Origin: Channallabes apus
Lineage: Eukaryota > Chordata > Actinopteri > Siluriformes > Clariidae
Length of the DNA: 64,000 nucleotides
Reading direction: 5' to 3'
Assembly: GCA_030522415.1 (NCBI GenBank)
Contig: CM060108.1
Coordinates: forward strand, 39,237,756 to 39,301,755
Shown one piece after another: positions 55,222 through 64,000 of the stretch. Made by a program: the position numbers and the translations under genes. The notes beneath the pieces were generated by a model. It made no database searches and had not been told where the DNA came from. It saw nothing but the letters and a program-made list of their open reading frames with translations. Position 1 is the first letter of the stretch. Each line of letters opens with the position of its first letter.

Positions 55222-55550
55222 TCTTCTATACCGCTTTATCCTGTATTTACGGTCGTGGGGACCTGGAGCCTATCCCAGGAGACTCAGGGCACGAGGCAGG
55301 GTACACCCTGGACAGCGTGCCAATCCATCGCAGAGCACACACACACTCATTCACACACTATGGTCAATTTAGGAACGCCAATTAGCCTAACCTGCATCTC
55401 TTTGGACTGTGGGAGGAAACCAGAGTACCCGGAGGAAACCAACCAAGCACGGGGAGAACATGCAAACTCCATGCACACAGAGACGGTAATCAAGCCTGGC
55501 CGGGAAATCGAACCCAGACCCTGGAGGTGCAAGGCGACAGTGCTAACCTT
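55222..55550 (-). repeat. Dispersed tRNA-like repeat, minus-strand copy
   Basis: Read on the minus strand it has 'gttagcactgtcgccttgca', 'cctccagggtctgggttcga' (B-box), 'gtttgcatgttctccccgtg', 'tggtttcctcccacagtcca' and the 3' part 'ctgggataggctccaggtcc'. This is the most complete copy of the family in the window. Confidence 0.85.
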
Positions 55551-55601
55551 GAATAAAGTCATTATTTATAATTTCTTTCCATACAAGAAGAATTTTCGTC
55601 A

Positions 55602-55766
55602 CTTCAGAAAATTCAGATTGAACCACTGATGGCAGATGGACTACTTGACGATGCCCTTCATACTTTGAGTCTTGACAGTGGTATTTACCTGACAGTCAAT
55701 GGAACAGTGACAAGCCTCCCAGTTTTCATCCAAAACATGTTAGATTGTGTTCTGAAGATGAACTAA
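55602..55766 (+). CDS. Exon-like open frame, unknown product
   Basis: 54 codons beginning LQKIQIEPLMADGLLDDALH and continuing through LTVNGTVTSLPVFIQNML to a TAA. Balanced composition and protein-like alternation suggest real coding ancestry. Possible acceptors are the CAG trinucleotides at its start. I do not recognise the family; it may be an exon of a host or domesticated-element gene. Confidence 0.35.
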   Translation, partial: LQKIQIEPLMADGLLDDALHTLSLDSGIYLTVNGTVTSLPVFIQNMLDCVLKMN

Positions 55767-56581
55767 CCTTTTACGGGTTTGGAATGACATGGGGGTAAGT
55801 GATTAATGACAAAATGTTCATTTTGGAGTGGAGTAAAGCCATCCTCATTTTGGGCATAGTCAGATGCAAAAACAACCAGGTTACTTTGTTGTCTTGCCTT
55901 TGTATGCTTCCTTTGCATAGCCTGTTTGTCACTGTCAGTTTCACTGTTCTAACGAACAATAGGACCTAGGTTTAAAAATACCAAATATCTTGTTTTGTTT
56001 TTAAATGTCTGCAAACAATTCAATTCAGTAATTAAGTACATGGTGTGTGATTATATGCATGAAATTCATTCAGTTCCACGCAAACAGTATTCTCAACATC
56101 AGTTTCATCTGAATCTGTACAGTATATCTTGTTGGTGGGAGTGAGGCCCTTTTCTTAGGCAGCTTGTTCCTTTCATCAGACTCCAACCCCAGAAATTCCT
56201 TAATCTTAGCATTAGTATGAAATCGATTGTCTGTAAAGTAGTTCAAAGTCAGAAGAGAGATCAGATTAAGGCAGTTTACAGTAAAGAAAACAATATTTTA
56301 AATTTACTGCATTTAAATATTCCTGTGCCTATTACTGTCAATGGTAGTTACACAGCTGCCATAAAAACTTCGCACATCACAATAGCTTCACATTATTTAA
56401 TGGGAATAACACGGTGAAAACAAAATGCATTCATGCATTCACAAGGTGTCTTGCGAGTCTGATTGACTGACATAATGCTGTATCAACTAAACATGTCAGC
56501 TGCAACGCTTGTGGAAGATAAGTAGGCCTACAATAGACCATATTTTAAAGATGTATATAAAACTTTTATTGATAAAATACT
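55767..56581. other. Non-coding DNA, old repeats
   Basis: The minus-strand frame at 55771-55959 (ending near 'ccccatgtcattccaaaccc') matches a phrase common in old fish DNA repeats rather than a gene. Confidence 0.4.
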
Positions 56582-56700
56582 AGGGTTGTTCCGATTCCGA
56601 TACTGGTATCGGAAATGCTGCCGATACCACAAAAAAAGCTGGCATCGGAATCGGCGAGTACTTGAGTCCACGTACCGATCCGATACCATTTTCCTAAACA
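56582..56700 (+). mobile_element. hAT element end fragment
   Basis: TAGGGTTGTTCCGATTCCGA with repeated GATACTGGTATCGG-type motifs is a typical fish hAT terminus with sub-terminal repeats. The other end was not found, so this is a truncated copy. Confidence 0.5.
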
Positions 56701-56878
56701 ACCTATTTATGCCCGCTAGCTTTGCTAGCTTAGCTTTACTTACTGAGTGTCACGGCGTGCGCCCAAATTGATATCGCTCCTTGCTCACTAGTTAGGCGGC
56801 CTCCCCCCCTTTAGGTATGTGAAGGAGCAGGGCCACAGAATCAGGCAACGGCCCATGAGCTATAAAACACAGCGGGGA

Positions 56879-56881
<3 letters not shown>

Positions 56882-56938
<57 letters not shown>

Positions 56939-56952
56939 GTACACACTGTATA

Positions 56953-56986
<34 letters not shown>
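56882..56986. repeat. (TA)n microsatellites
   Basis: About 24 TA dinucleotides (56882-56929), then CA repeats and another 15 TA (56957-56986). Confidence 0.95.
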
Positions 56987-57030
56987 TGTATATAGCATTT
57001 CTTTTTTTAAGTAAAATACTACTAGCCCTG

Positions 57031-57377
57031 TGTAACGGGTTCGACCCTAAGTGCACGAGCGACAGCATGAAACACGGACACGAGGCGAGGTCTTACAGGG
57101 AAAAGGGTCATTTATTTAGAAAAATGGGGAAGGAAAGGGTTAAAGGCTCTCTGCGGTCTTTTCCCCTTTGGCGGCAGGGATGCGAAGGCGGGCTCTACGC
57201 GGAAGTGAAGGTGCCACGGGAGCTCGCGCAGCTCGTTCACGCGCTCCTCTCGCGGAGATCAAAGGCGCCCCCCTTTTTAAAGTCTCTGGGGCGCATCACA
57301 TCGCCCCGCTCTTGTGCCACTGTCTCTCATAAAATCCACCGCGTCGCAAAGTCCAGCTTCCCGACAGTCAGTCTACA
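57031..57377 (-). mobile_element. Possible solo LTR or promoter island, 347 bp
   Basis: A CpG-rich block ending TGTAACGGGTTCGA on the plus side and beginning TGTAGACTGACTGT on the minus side. On the minus strand it has a TTTAAAAA box at about 57282-57275 and AATAAA near 57114, the order of an LTR (TATA then polyadenylation signal). Flanking 5-mers do not match, so a target duplication is not confirmed. Confidence 0.35.
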
Positions 57378-57907
57378 CAATTAAACATTTGAATGAACAT
57401 TTTCTGAGAGGGGTGATTCCAGAATTTTTGCCAGGGGTTGTACATGTATATTTTTATATTTCTTATTTATAATAAAAATCGCTTCGTGATAATACTCATA
57501 TATTATATTTGATAATAATAATATGAATATTTGATTGTGATGTCCTCATATATTTGACAGAGATTTTGTGGGGGTGCAATCAGTGGCAGGGAGGCTTTTT
57601 AGCGCATAACACCGGTACGCAGCGTTTCTGAAAGATTTAGCTCCAGCAGGCTGTAACAGGAGAAGCTCTAAGAATATTTTTATTTGTAAAAACTTCTCTG
57701 TCCACTCCGGAGCAAGAAAATATGCGATTTTGTCATTTTTGTGTGTTTATTTCTTGATAAACAAATGAGATAATCTCGGTTCACCTCCAGTGCTCAAATA
57801 TCCCCCTCTTGGTCGGCGAGTGCGAGTGACGTCACTCCCCATACAATCCCGCCCCACAGTATAGACCCGCCCCTGACGCTGATTGACAGGTTTCTGTGTA
57901 ACGTGCT
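57378..57907. other. Non-coding DNA
   Basis: Nothing recognised; AT-rich followed by a CpG-containing stretch. Confidence 0.4.
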
Positions 57908-58228
57908 GGAAATGCAATTGCAAATGGATTAGCGATTGCGTTTGAATTTTGGCCGGCTTGACGCGCGGCGCAGAGAAAGTGAAAAAGCAAACGTGGTGAT
58001 TGATTTTGCTATTTAAATATGACAGGTTCATGACGTGTAAGACCTGGGAAATGCAAATGGACTTTGTTTTTTCATTTGAAATTTGGCAGTCAGTGTGCGC
58101 TCGCAAAGGCGAATCAGCAAACGGTAATGCAAAGTTTGCAATTGCATTTGAATTATGTCACACTTTGTGCGTCCACATATGGGAAACGCAATTGCAAATG
58201 GAATTTGCAATTGCATTTGAATATTGTC
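57908..58228 (+). repeat. Four spaced near-palindromic modules
   Basis: Modules at 57908-57953, 58047-58087, 58123-58159 and 58182-58228 each approximate [G]GAAATGCAATTGCAAATGGA, a mirrored TTTGCAATTGCATTTGAAT, then TTGGC or TTGTC. Modules 1 and 4 are most complete, 3 lacks the left half and 2 is degenerate. Spacers differ in length and contain CpG-rich blocks ending in 'gcaaacg'. Confidence 0.75.
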
Positions 58229-58913
58229 CGCGATATCGTTCCATATATATAACATATATGACTGAAAACACATAAATATTATGCATTTTGCATATGTGGT
58301 TTTTACAACATACATGTCCCTTATAATATTCTGTTGGAACATATAAGAATCATATGTGTTTTTAAATAAACATTTCCATATGGGTCATTTTGTGACAGAT
58401 GCTATACTGCAAAACGAAGTGGGGTTCTTAAAATTGTTGCCTCAATATAAAAAGCATAAAATTGTAAAAAAAAAAAAAAATGTCTGTTGTAGGCTGCAGC
58501 ATTAACATTACCCTCCACTGGTTTTAAGAGGTCCAAACCCTGAAAAACAGCCAAATACCATTATTTCTATTCCAGCCTGTTTTGCACTATACATTCTGGA
58601 AAAAATTCTGGTAGACATTTCCACTGCTCCAGAGTCCAGTGTCGGTGTGCTTATCATCACTCCAGAAATCAATGAAATTAATAATGTTGAGTGGTGTCCA
58701 TTTACTTTTGGCAATATAGTGTGTGTAATTAATATGGAAGGATTAACAATTTTAAAACATCATATTGAAAAGCAAACTAACAACAAGAATAATTCCCCAT
58801 CAGTTCAATCATGAATTTCATCATAAAGACAGTGCTGCTGACAAACTGTAAAAAGTCATTAAAACTGTAGGTTTTATAATAAATGTTAAATGTGAATGTC
58901 TAATTAAGCCCAA
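58229..58913. other. Non-coding DNA
   Basis: AT-rich with an A run at 58468-58481 and a Tc1-like tail phrase (ACTTTTGGCAATATAGTG) near 58701-58718. No gene. Confidence 0.45.
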
Positions 58914-59031
58914 AGTTCACACAATTACTGTGTAATTGTCTCTAATGAAGGAGAGTCAGAGTACTACTGTATAGCACCCAGAGGAAACCATGGCTCAGAT
59001 TTCAGTGCTTCAGCCACAACTACAGTGGGAG
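58914..59031 (+). pseudogene. Ig V-type domain exon, 5'-truncated
   Basis: The frame from about 58923 contains VSNEGESEYYCIAPRG, then GSDFSASATTTVG, and a donor (GGGAG|GTGTGT). E-x-E-Y-Y-C is the F-strand motif around the second disulfide cysteine of an Ig variable domain, followed by a G-strand-like region. The first half of the domain, with the first cysteine and the tryptophan, is not found upstream. The leader exons that would fit lie 20 kb upstream on the same strand. Probably a decayed receptor gene. Confidence 0.6.
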
Positions 59032-59130
59032 GTGTGTTTTCTGCATTTACAGTATACTAAATCTTTAAAGTTTAGAAGGACTGTGAAGAAAAGTTGATGT
59101 TTAAGTATACTGCATAATTGTCTTTGTTAG

Positions 59131-59178
59131 TGGAACCATCATCTGAGCAGAAAGGTCAGGTAAAAAAAGCTACAACAG
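59131..59178 (+). CDS. Short exon after the Ig domain
   Basis: An acceptor (attgtctttgttag) and a donor (ACAACAG|GTTTGT) bound 48 nt. Joined in phase to the previous exon it reads VEPSSEQKGQVKKATT, a hydrophilic hinge of the kind that follows the Ig domain in fish receptors. No transmembrane exon is recognised downstream within the next 2 kb. Confidence 0.45.
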
Positions 59179-60211
59179 GTTTGTATGGTTTTTTTTTTTT
59201 TATTATTATTAATTTTAATCATATTTTCTTTACATCAATAGTTAAACATTTAGACTAGTATTTTGTCTTTACTACAGAGAGCTTAATGAAGCTTATCACA
59301 TTTAATCACCACACATAGAAAAAACATCCTCTTTAAAATAGAGCCACTGAACTGATTCCACACACAGAGTGAGAATTTGGCTAGATTCCACACTGACACT
59401 GCAACACTACAAAATATGCACTGCAAAATATAATGCATATAAAATATGCATAAACACCCCAATAGTGCTCAGGGGTTTCATTTAACTTACGTTTCTTGTT
59501 GTGATTTTGGGAGTCAATAAGTTGACTAAGTGTCCTAAGGGCTCTGGAATGTACCAAATTACATTTAATGTATGTTTTATGTAAAGCTGATAAATTAATT
59601 CTTAATAAGCAATAATACTGTATTATTATATTATCATATTAGAAATCATGATTAAAGTTCCATTGATGAGGAAAAAGCCTAACCAGAAACATTGTTAATT
59701 TGTACTGCAAAATTGACTTGATTTTCTTGCCACATAATGCTGCCGAGACTAGACCTGACCAATTGAAGCAACCTTGAGACATAGTGGGCACTATGAGTGA
59801 TGGGTGCATAATTTCATGCACTTTCCTTCCTACCTCAACTTGACCATCAGTCTCAAATAGGGTCAATTTGGACTTCAGACTCATGGCCTTTACTCCAATC
59901 TTTATGATCCTACAATCCAAATAATATTTACGCCTAACAATTAAGATTTATGCATTCTGATTGCATGTAAAATTTCCATCCATTTGGATTACATATTCTT
60001 AGCATAACCAAACTAATAAACTTTATGTGATTCTTATTTGCAAGTTATATGTAAATCAAATGAGCAAAAATGAGATTTGTGTAAATTGGACCAATAAATT
60101 AAATTTGTTATAAATTCATAATAAAGAGAATTATGTATTCTTACGTAATAAACCCAACTTACTTTAAATGCATTTAGATAATTGTTAATAATAAACCCAA
60201 TTTATTAATAT
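59179..60211. other. Non-coding DNA
   Basis: AT-rich; no further exon or bounded repeat recognised. Confidence 0.5.
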
Positions 60212-60458
60212 TGTGGCGTGGGCGGGCCAGCGGCTGAAGACCGTCATGCTTTGCGGGGGTTTTCTTTGTCTCTACCATGAGAGAGAAGGGTGTTTGGGTT
60301 AGTGGCTTCGGCCAAGTTGGGTGTGTTTATGTGTGTGTGCTTGACCTGTGTATGTGTGCTTGTGCTGTGGTAATAAACTACTCCCCAGCCATTTGTATTG
60401 GGGAGCAAGTAAGCTCACTCGTACTCCAAGATCCCTGCTAGCGTCGAAAAACGCTACA
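60212..60458 (+). mobile_element. Probable solo LTR, 247 bp
   Basis: It starts TGTGGCGTGGGCGGG and ends AAACGCTACA, with an AATAAA signal (about 60371) followed by GT/T-rich sequence in the expected position. Flanks ATAT on both sides (60208-60211, 60459-60462) fit a 4-bp target duplication, though in AT-rich DNA this is weak. GC content contrasts sharply with the surroundings. Confidence 0.6.
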
Positions 60459-61480
60459 ATATTAATATATTTTTTATTCCTCGCAAATCCCCTCCCTAAT
60501 CACTATATGCTACAACACAATCTAACAACACATGAAAAACAACAGACCACTTTGTTTCATATTTTATTTATTTAAAACATTTTATGCTTCATGGCGAATT
60601 TTGAGAATAGCAACTGAAAAAGCAAAAAAAAAAAAAAGTGGTAACAGAACATACTAGCCAGTGCTAGAGATAAGTTTCCTCAAGAACTGTAATTAAAAAA
60701 TGTGGAACTTAAAGTAGACAGATAAAACAGGTAAATCTGCTAACAGCACTGCTTACATTACAATAACATTCAGAGCCATAAGGCTCAGTGATGTCTTTGC
60801 ACCATCACTCTTTTCTATGTATGTTTAATTTTGAGACCATAATATAGAATGAACATTCCACAGCAAATATTAAATAACGAAAACCACCAATAACTAAATT
60901 AAACTTTCAAGTATTGAAGTTTAAAAGTTAACTTAAACAGTAAAAAGCACAGACATTTGGAACAAGTCAACCCACTTGCATTAGAAAAGGAAATATCTGT
61001 TAATTAATTACAGAAGCATCTTAATTTTCACTTTATTGGACTTTTGGTGACAGTTCCTTGGTGACAGGTACTCTCTAGTTCCACCAGGATTTTTTGTAAC
61101 ACTTCTAATGTGCACCTGAGGTTCTTTGGGTAGTTCAGGTTAAATACATAAATGAGTCCAAAAAGCATCACACATCCATATGTGAAGGGTTTTGCAGAAC
61201 TTCCACACCCTCAAGTATCACACCAACATCTGTAGGTTAATCTCCAGGTCCAGAACCCACTGCCCGAATGACATAGATGACCATGTCTGTGCAATTCCAG
61301 ACTCAGCCTTTGAATTTTCTCAGTCCTGGAGGATAAATAAAGAGAATGAGTTGTGTCAATACCAATACCAGCCTCAGTGATCTTCATATATTTTAAAGTC
61401 ATTAGACGCGCACAAACGCACACACACACACATCTATGAGATGCTCACAAACACACAAACTCTCAGTGCACACACACCTG
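60459..61480. other. Non-coding DNA
   Basis: AT-rich, nothing recognised apart from a CA run at 61401-61430. Confidence 0.5.
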
Positions 61481-63122
61481 CACTGTTAAAAATGAATACT
61501 GAAAATAGTTGTTGGAAAAAAGAAATATATGTTGGGCTAATATAATGCTGGTGTCAAAAAAGAAAAATATGCTTTCTCAATGATTGTATAAATTTCATTA
61601 CTCAACTACGAAAGTTTCATCAAGGCAACGAGTATAACTGTGTTCATGAAACATTTAACTGCACACAATTTTATGTTGGACGAACAAGAGGGACCTCTGC
61701 GCATGCGCAAAAGCGTTCTTCCAGAATTTTTGAACTTCCCGCTATTTCCTCCCGAAATGGTGAGTACTTCATGGAAACTAACTGTCCTGCAAAGTAATCA
61801 GCAATTTTAGCTTTATAACATGTATATTATCCAGCAGCAAGCTTTAGAACATTATATTTTCGAGTGTTTATTTATATAATTTGGAGTGTTACAGTAGTTA
61901 TCTGGCAATGCACTAGTTTCAGCTCCTAACGCATTTTTTTTCAGATGGTATGTACTGTACATTGACATTAATGTTAATCTACAGTGGTTACAAAATTGGA
62001 ATGGCGATCTCGCCGCGTATACCGCCGTTTAAAGGCAACAGCGGCCAAAATAAAGCATTTTTTTTTCAGATGGTATGTACATTGACATTAATGTTAATCT
62101 ATGAAACCGCTAAAGTTTACTTACGTTACATGCATTTTAATCATTTTAATGACTGATAATTTCAAAGGCTATTTGAAAAAGACGGCGCGTTAGTGCGCCA
62201 CTGAGGGAGCTTAATGTTCTCACTCCTTCATCATTCATTAACCTTATAGTGTCTGAAAACGGTTATAATGGCTAAACGGACATTTTTTGTCTAGGATTTT
62301 TTAATTATTGCCACATTTCACTATGGTTGTTTTATGGTTTTGAACTACAAACGGTTACTTAATTAGTTATTCATATATTTTTCTTTTGTATTTCAGGTAT
62401 TAGGGAGAATATCTGGGAAACAGTGCTTACTGCATCTGCAAACAATCTTGGAGCTTGGCAAAATTATTTCACATTTATTTTTTTTATCTTAAACCATTTC
62501 TGAGTTAAAGCAAATATTTTATTTTCAAATAAGCCACTGCACGTTTTTACTGAGAAATATCAGTATGTTTTGTTCTACAAGGCAGAAGTCTATTTTTCCA
62601 GTATGTGTTTTGATTGAGTGTGATATTAGTAAGCTTTGTAACATGAATGTTAAGGGCACAGTTTAATTCTTGCATTTTGGAATGTTATTTGCATATTTTG
62701 TTATAACAATGCAGCAGTTGTTTATTTGTTGAAATAGAGTAGCTGGATTGCACTTAATCAATGTTGATAGTCTTTAACAGGTGTTTAAAGTTTACATTAA
62801 AAAAAATATTCAAATTTAGAGGAATGTGTCATGTTATTTGAAATGTGGCTACAGTGAATAACCTACTCAAGTAAACTTTAAGATGTTAATTTTATAATTA
62901 TGCAAGCATAATTTCCAATTCAAAATGTACCTTTCAGTTAACTTGGAACATTTAATTGACACAACATTATATTTCAATTTGAGACTGCTTGTTGGCCTAA
63001 CTAGGCATGTTTATTCAGCATAGAACATTTAGTTGACAGAATGTTTTATTTCAATTTGTGTGTACATTTAGAGGTAATCAGCACAGCAAAAACAAAATAG
63101 TTTACACAACTTAAATTGAGCC
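61481..63122 (+). mobile_element. CACTG-ended transposon, copy C, right end lost
   Basis: It begins CACTGTTAAAAATGAA and is collinear with copy A. About 75 bp, with a duplication of the neighbouring stretch, has been gained at about 61977-62058. The last 60 or so bases, including the right terminus, are replaced by the LINE that starts at about 63121. The promoter-like block is intact: NRF-1 palindrome 61699-61708, ATG 61757-61759, donor from 61760, acceptor ending 62396. Confidence 0.85.
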
Positions 63123-64000
63123 ACCCCTCCTTGAACCACCACCTTATCGTGGTGGAGGGGTTTGCGTGTCCCAATGATCCTGGGAGCTATGTTGTCGGGG
63201 GCTTCATGCCCCCGGCAGGGTCACCCATGGCAATCTGGTCCTAGGTGAGGGAACAGACAAAGAGTGGTTCAAATGACCTGTTATGACAAGTACAACCATT
63301 GGAAAACGTTTTCCCTCGCCCGGACGTGGGTCACCGGGGCCTCCCTCTGGAGCCAGGCCTGGAGGTGGGGCCCGATGGCGAGCGCCTGGTGGTCGGGCCT
63401 GCACCCATGGGGCCCAGCCGGGCACAGCCCGAAGAGGCAACGTGGGTCCCCCTTCCCATGGGCTCACCACCTGTAGGAGGGGCCAAAGAGGTCGGGTGCA
63501 GTGTGAGCTGGGCGGTGGCAGAGGACAGGGGCCTTGGCGGTCTGATCCTCGGCTGCAGAAGCTGGCTCTAGGGACGTGGAATGTCACCTCTCTGGCGGGG
63601 AAGGAGCCTGAGCTAGTGTGTGAGGTTGAGAAGTTCCGGGTAGATATAGTTGGACTCAGCTCGACGCACAGCTTGGACTCTCGAACCAGTCTCCTTGAGA
63701 GGGGCTGGACTCTCTTTTACTCTGGAGTTGCCGCAGGTGTGGGCATACTTATTGCCCCCCGGCTCGGGGCCTGTACATTGGGGTTCACCGCAGTGGACGA
63801 GAGGGTGGCCTCCCTCCGCCTTCGGGTGGGGGGACGGATCCTTACTGTTGTTTGCGCTTATGCGCCGAACAGCAGTTTGGAGTACCCGCCCTTTTTGGGG
63901 TCTCTGGAGGGGGCGCTAGAGAGCGTCCCTCCTGGGGACTCCATCGTTCTGTTGGGAGACTTCAATGCTCACGTGGGCAATGACAGTGAGACCTGGAAGG
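63121..64000 (+). mobile_element. Non-LTR retrotransposon, 5' end, RTE-like or related
   Basis: It starts CCCTCCTTGAACCACCACCT with a hairpin (CCACCACC/GGTGGTGG-type), followed by a second perfect hairpin GTCGGGGGC-ttcat-GCCCCCGGC at about 63195-63217. An endonuclease reading frame then begins. GC content is far above the rest of the window. It is inserted at the right part of CACTG copy C and continues past the window edge. Confidence 0.85.
63508..64000 (+). CDS. LINE ORF, apurinic/apyrimidinic endonuclease domain, partial
   Basis: The frame is open to the window end. It contains [51 protein letters not shown] and [16 protein letters not shown], the conserved motifs of an APE-type endonuclease (N of TWN, the LLGDFN aspartate and asparagine). 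The position usually held by the catalytic glutamate (the 'GLTET/STH' motif) reads SST, as is common in this fish LINE group. The start codon is not clear; the limit given is the beginning of the convincing frame. It nicks target DNA for reverse transcription. Confidence 0.85.
   Translation, partial: MGGGRGQGPWRSDPRLQKLALGTWNVTSLAGKEPELVCEVEKFRVDIVGLSSTHSLDSRTSLLERGWTLFYSGVAAGVGILIAPRLGACTLGFTAVDERVASLRLRVGGRILTVVCAYAPNSSLEYPPFLGSLEGALESVPPGDSIVLLGDFNAHVGNDSETWK

Noticed and set aside
55771..55959. 62-codon minus-strand frame
   Set aside because: Its DNA contains the phrase 'catgtcattccaaacccgt', recurrent in old fish repeats; not a gene.
57031..57377. Confident solo LTR
   Set aside because: The TATA and polyadenylation order fits, but flanking bases show no target duplication, so it is listed only as possible.
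57908..58228. CRISPR-like array of repeats and spacers
   Set aside because: Spacing is unequal, repeats are palindromic and degenerate, and the setting is a vertebrate genome.

Overview
This is a piece of a vertebrate nuclear genome, almost certainly a ray-finned (teleost) fish. The reasons are split genes with GT/AG introns, no bacterial operon layout, tRNA-headed SINEs, and a mixture of DIRS, sushi-type Ty3/gypsy chromovirus, Tc1/mariner, hAT, Harbinger and L2/RTE-like elements that is typical of fish. I cannot name the species. Nearly all long open frames belong to mobile elements; host coding sequence is limited to short exons and exon-like fragments.

Layout. 1-12.5 kb: AT-rich DNA with hAT and hAT-like non-autonomous elements (1854-2536, 5533-5861, 11269-12463), SINE pieces, and candidate 5' exons of a host gene (7.0 kb, 10.5-11.1 kb). 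13.0-20.1 kb: a hAT element with a perfect 8-bp target duplication, split by a complete 5.5-kb gypsy chromovirus (element 1). 20.7-22.2 kb: decayed cysteine-rich and C2H2 zinc-finger exons. 22.3-25.4 kb: an L2/CR1-like LINE carrying a solo gypsy LTR inside its YADD catalytic codons and abutting a nearly intact Tc1 element. 27.3-36.6 kb: a decayed DIRS retrotransposon with a tandemly repeated recombinase region, interrupted by a 4785-bp inverted-repeat transposon that appears to carry a host promoter and exons. 36.9-38.2 kb: two signal-peptide exons of an immunoglobulin-type receptor; matching Ig-domain exon pieces appear only at 58.9-59.2 kb. 38.6-40.7 kb: a Harbinger derivative. 41.9-43.5, 47.3-54.1 and 61.5-63.1 kb: three copies of a CACTG-ended element that carries a promoter-like block and splice sites. 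The middle copy holds a second, very young gypsy chromovirus (element 2, LTRs differing at one site). 44.5-46.9 kb: a Tc1-like relic with a hAT inserted. 63.1 kb to the end: the 5' end of a non-LTR retrotransposon with an open endonuclease frame.

How the parts work together. The window is a stack of nested insertions that can be ordered from exact target duplications: gypsy 1 in hAT, gypsy 2 in the CACTG element, solo LTR in LINE, 4.8-kb element in DIRS, hAT in Tc1 relic. The most striking signal is in the gypsy family. Both complete elements show self-priming geometry of the Tf1/sushi type: the predicted RNA 5' end, 30 nt after the first T of the TATA box, is complementary to the bases just inside the 5' LTR. 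The two elements use different sequences that co-vary. In both, the priming site lies within gag codons 3-6, the gag ATG lies in the LTR, and the Pol C-terminus is encoded by U3 of the other LTR. The solo LTR of a third family keeps that C-terminal hexapeptide with only synonymous changes.
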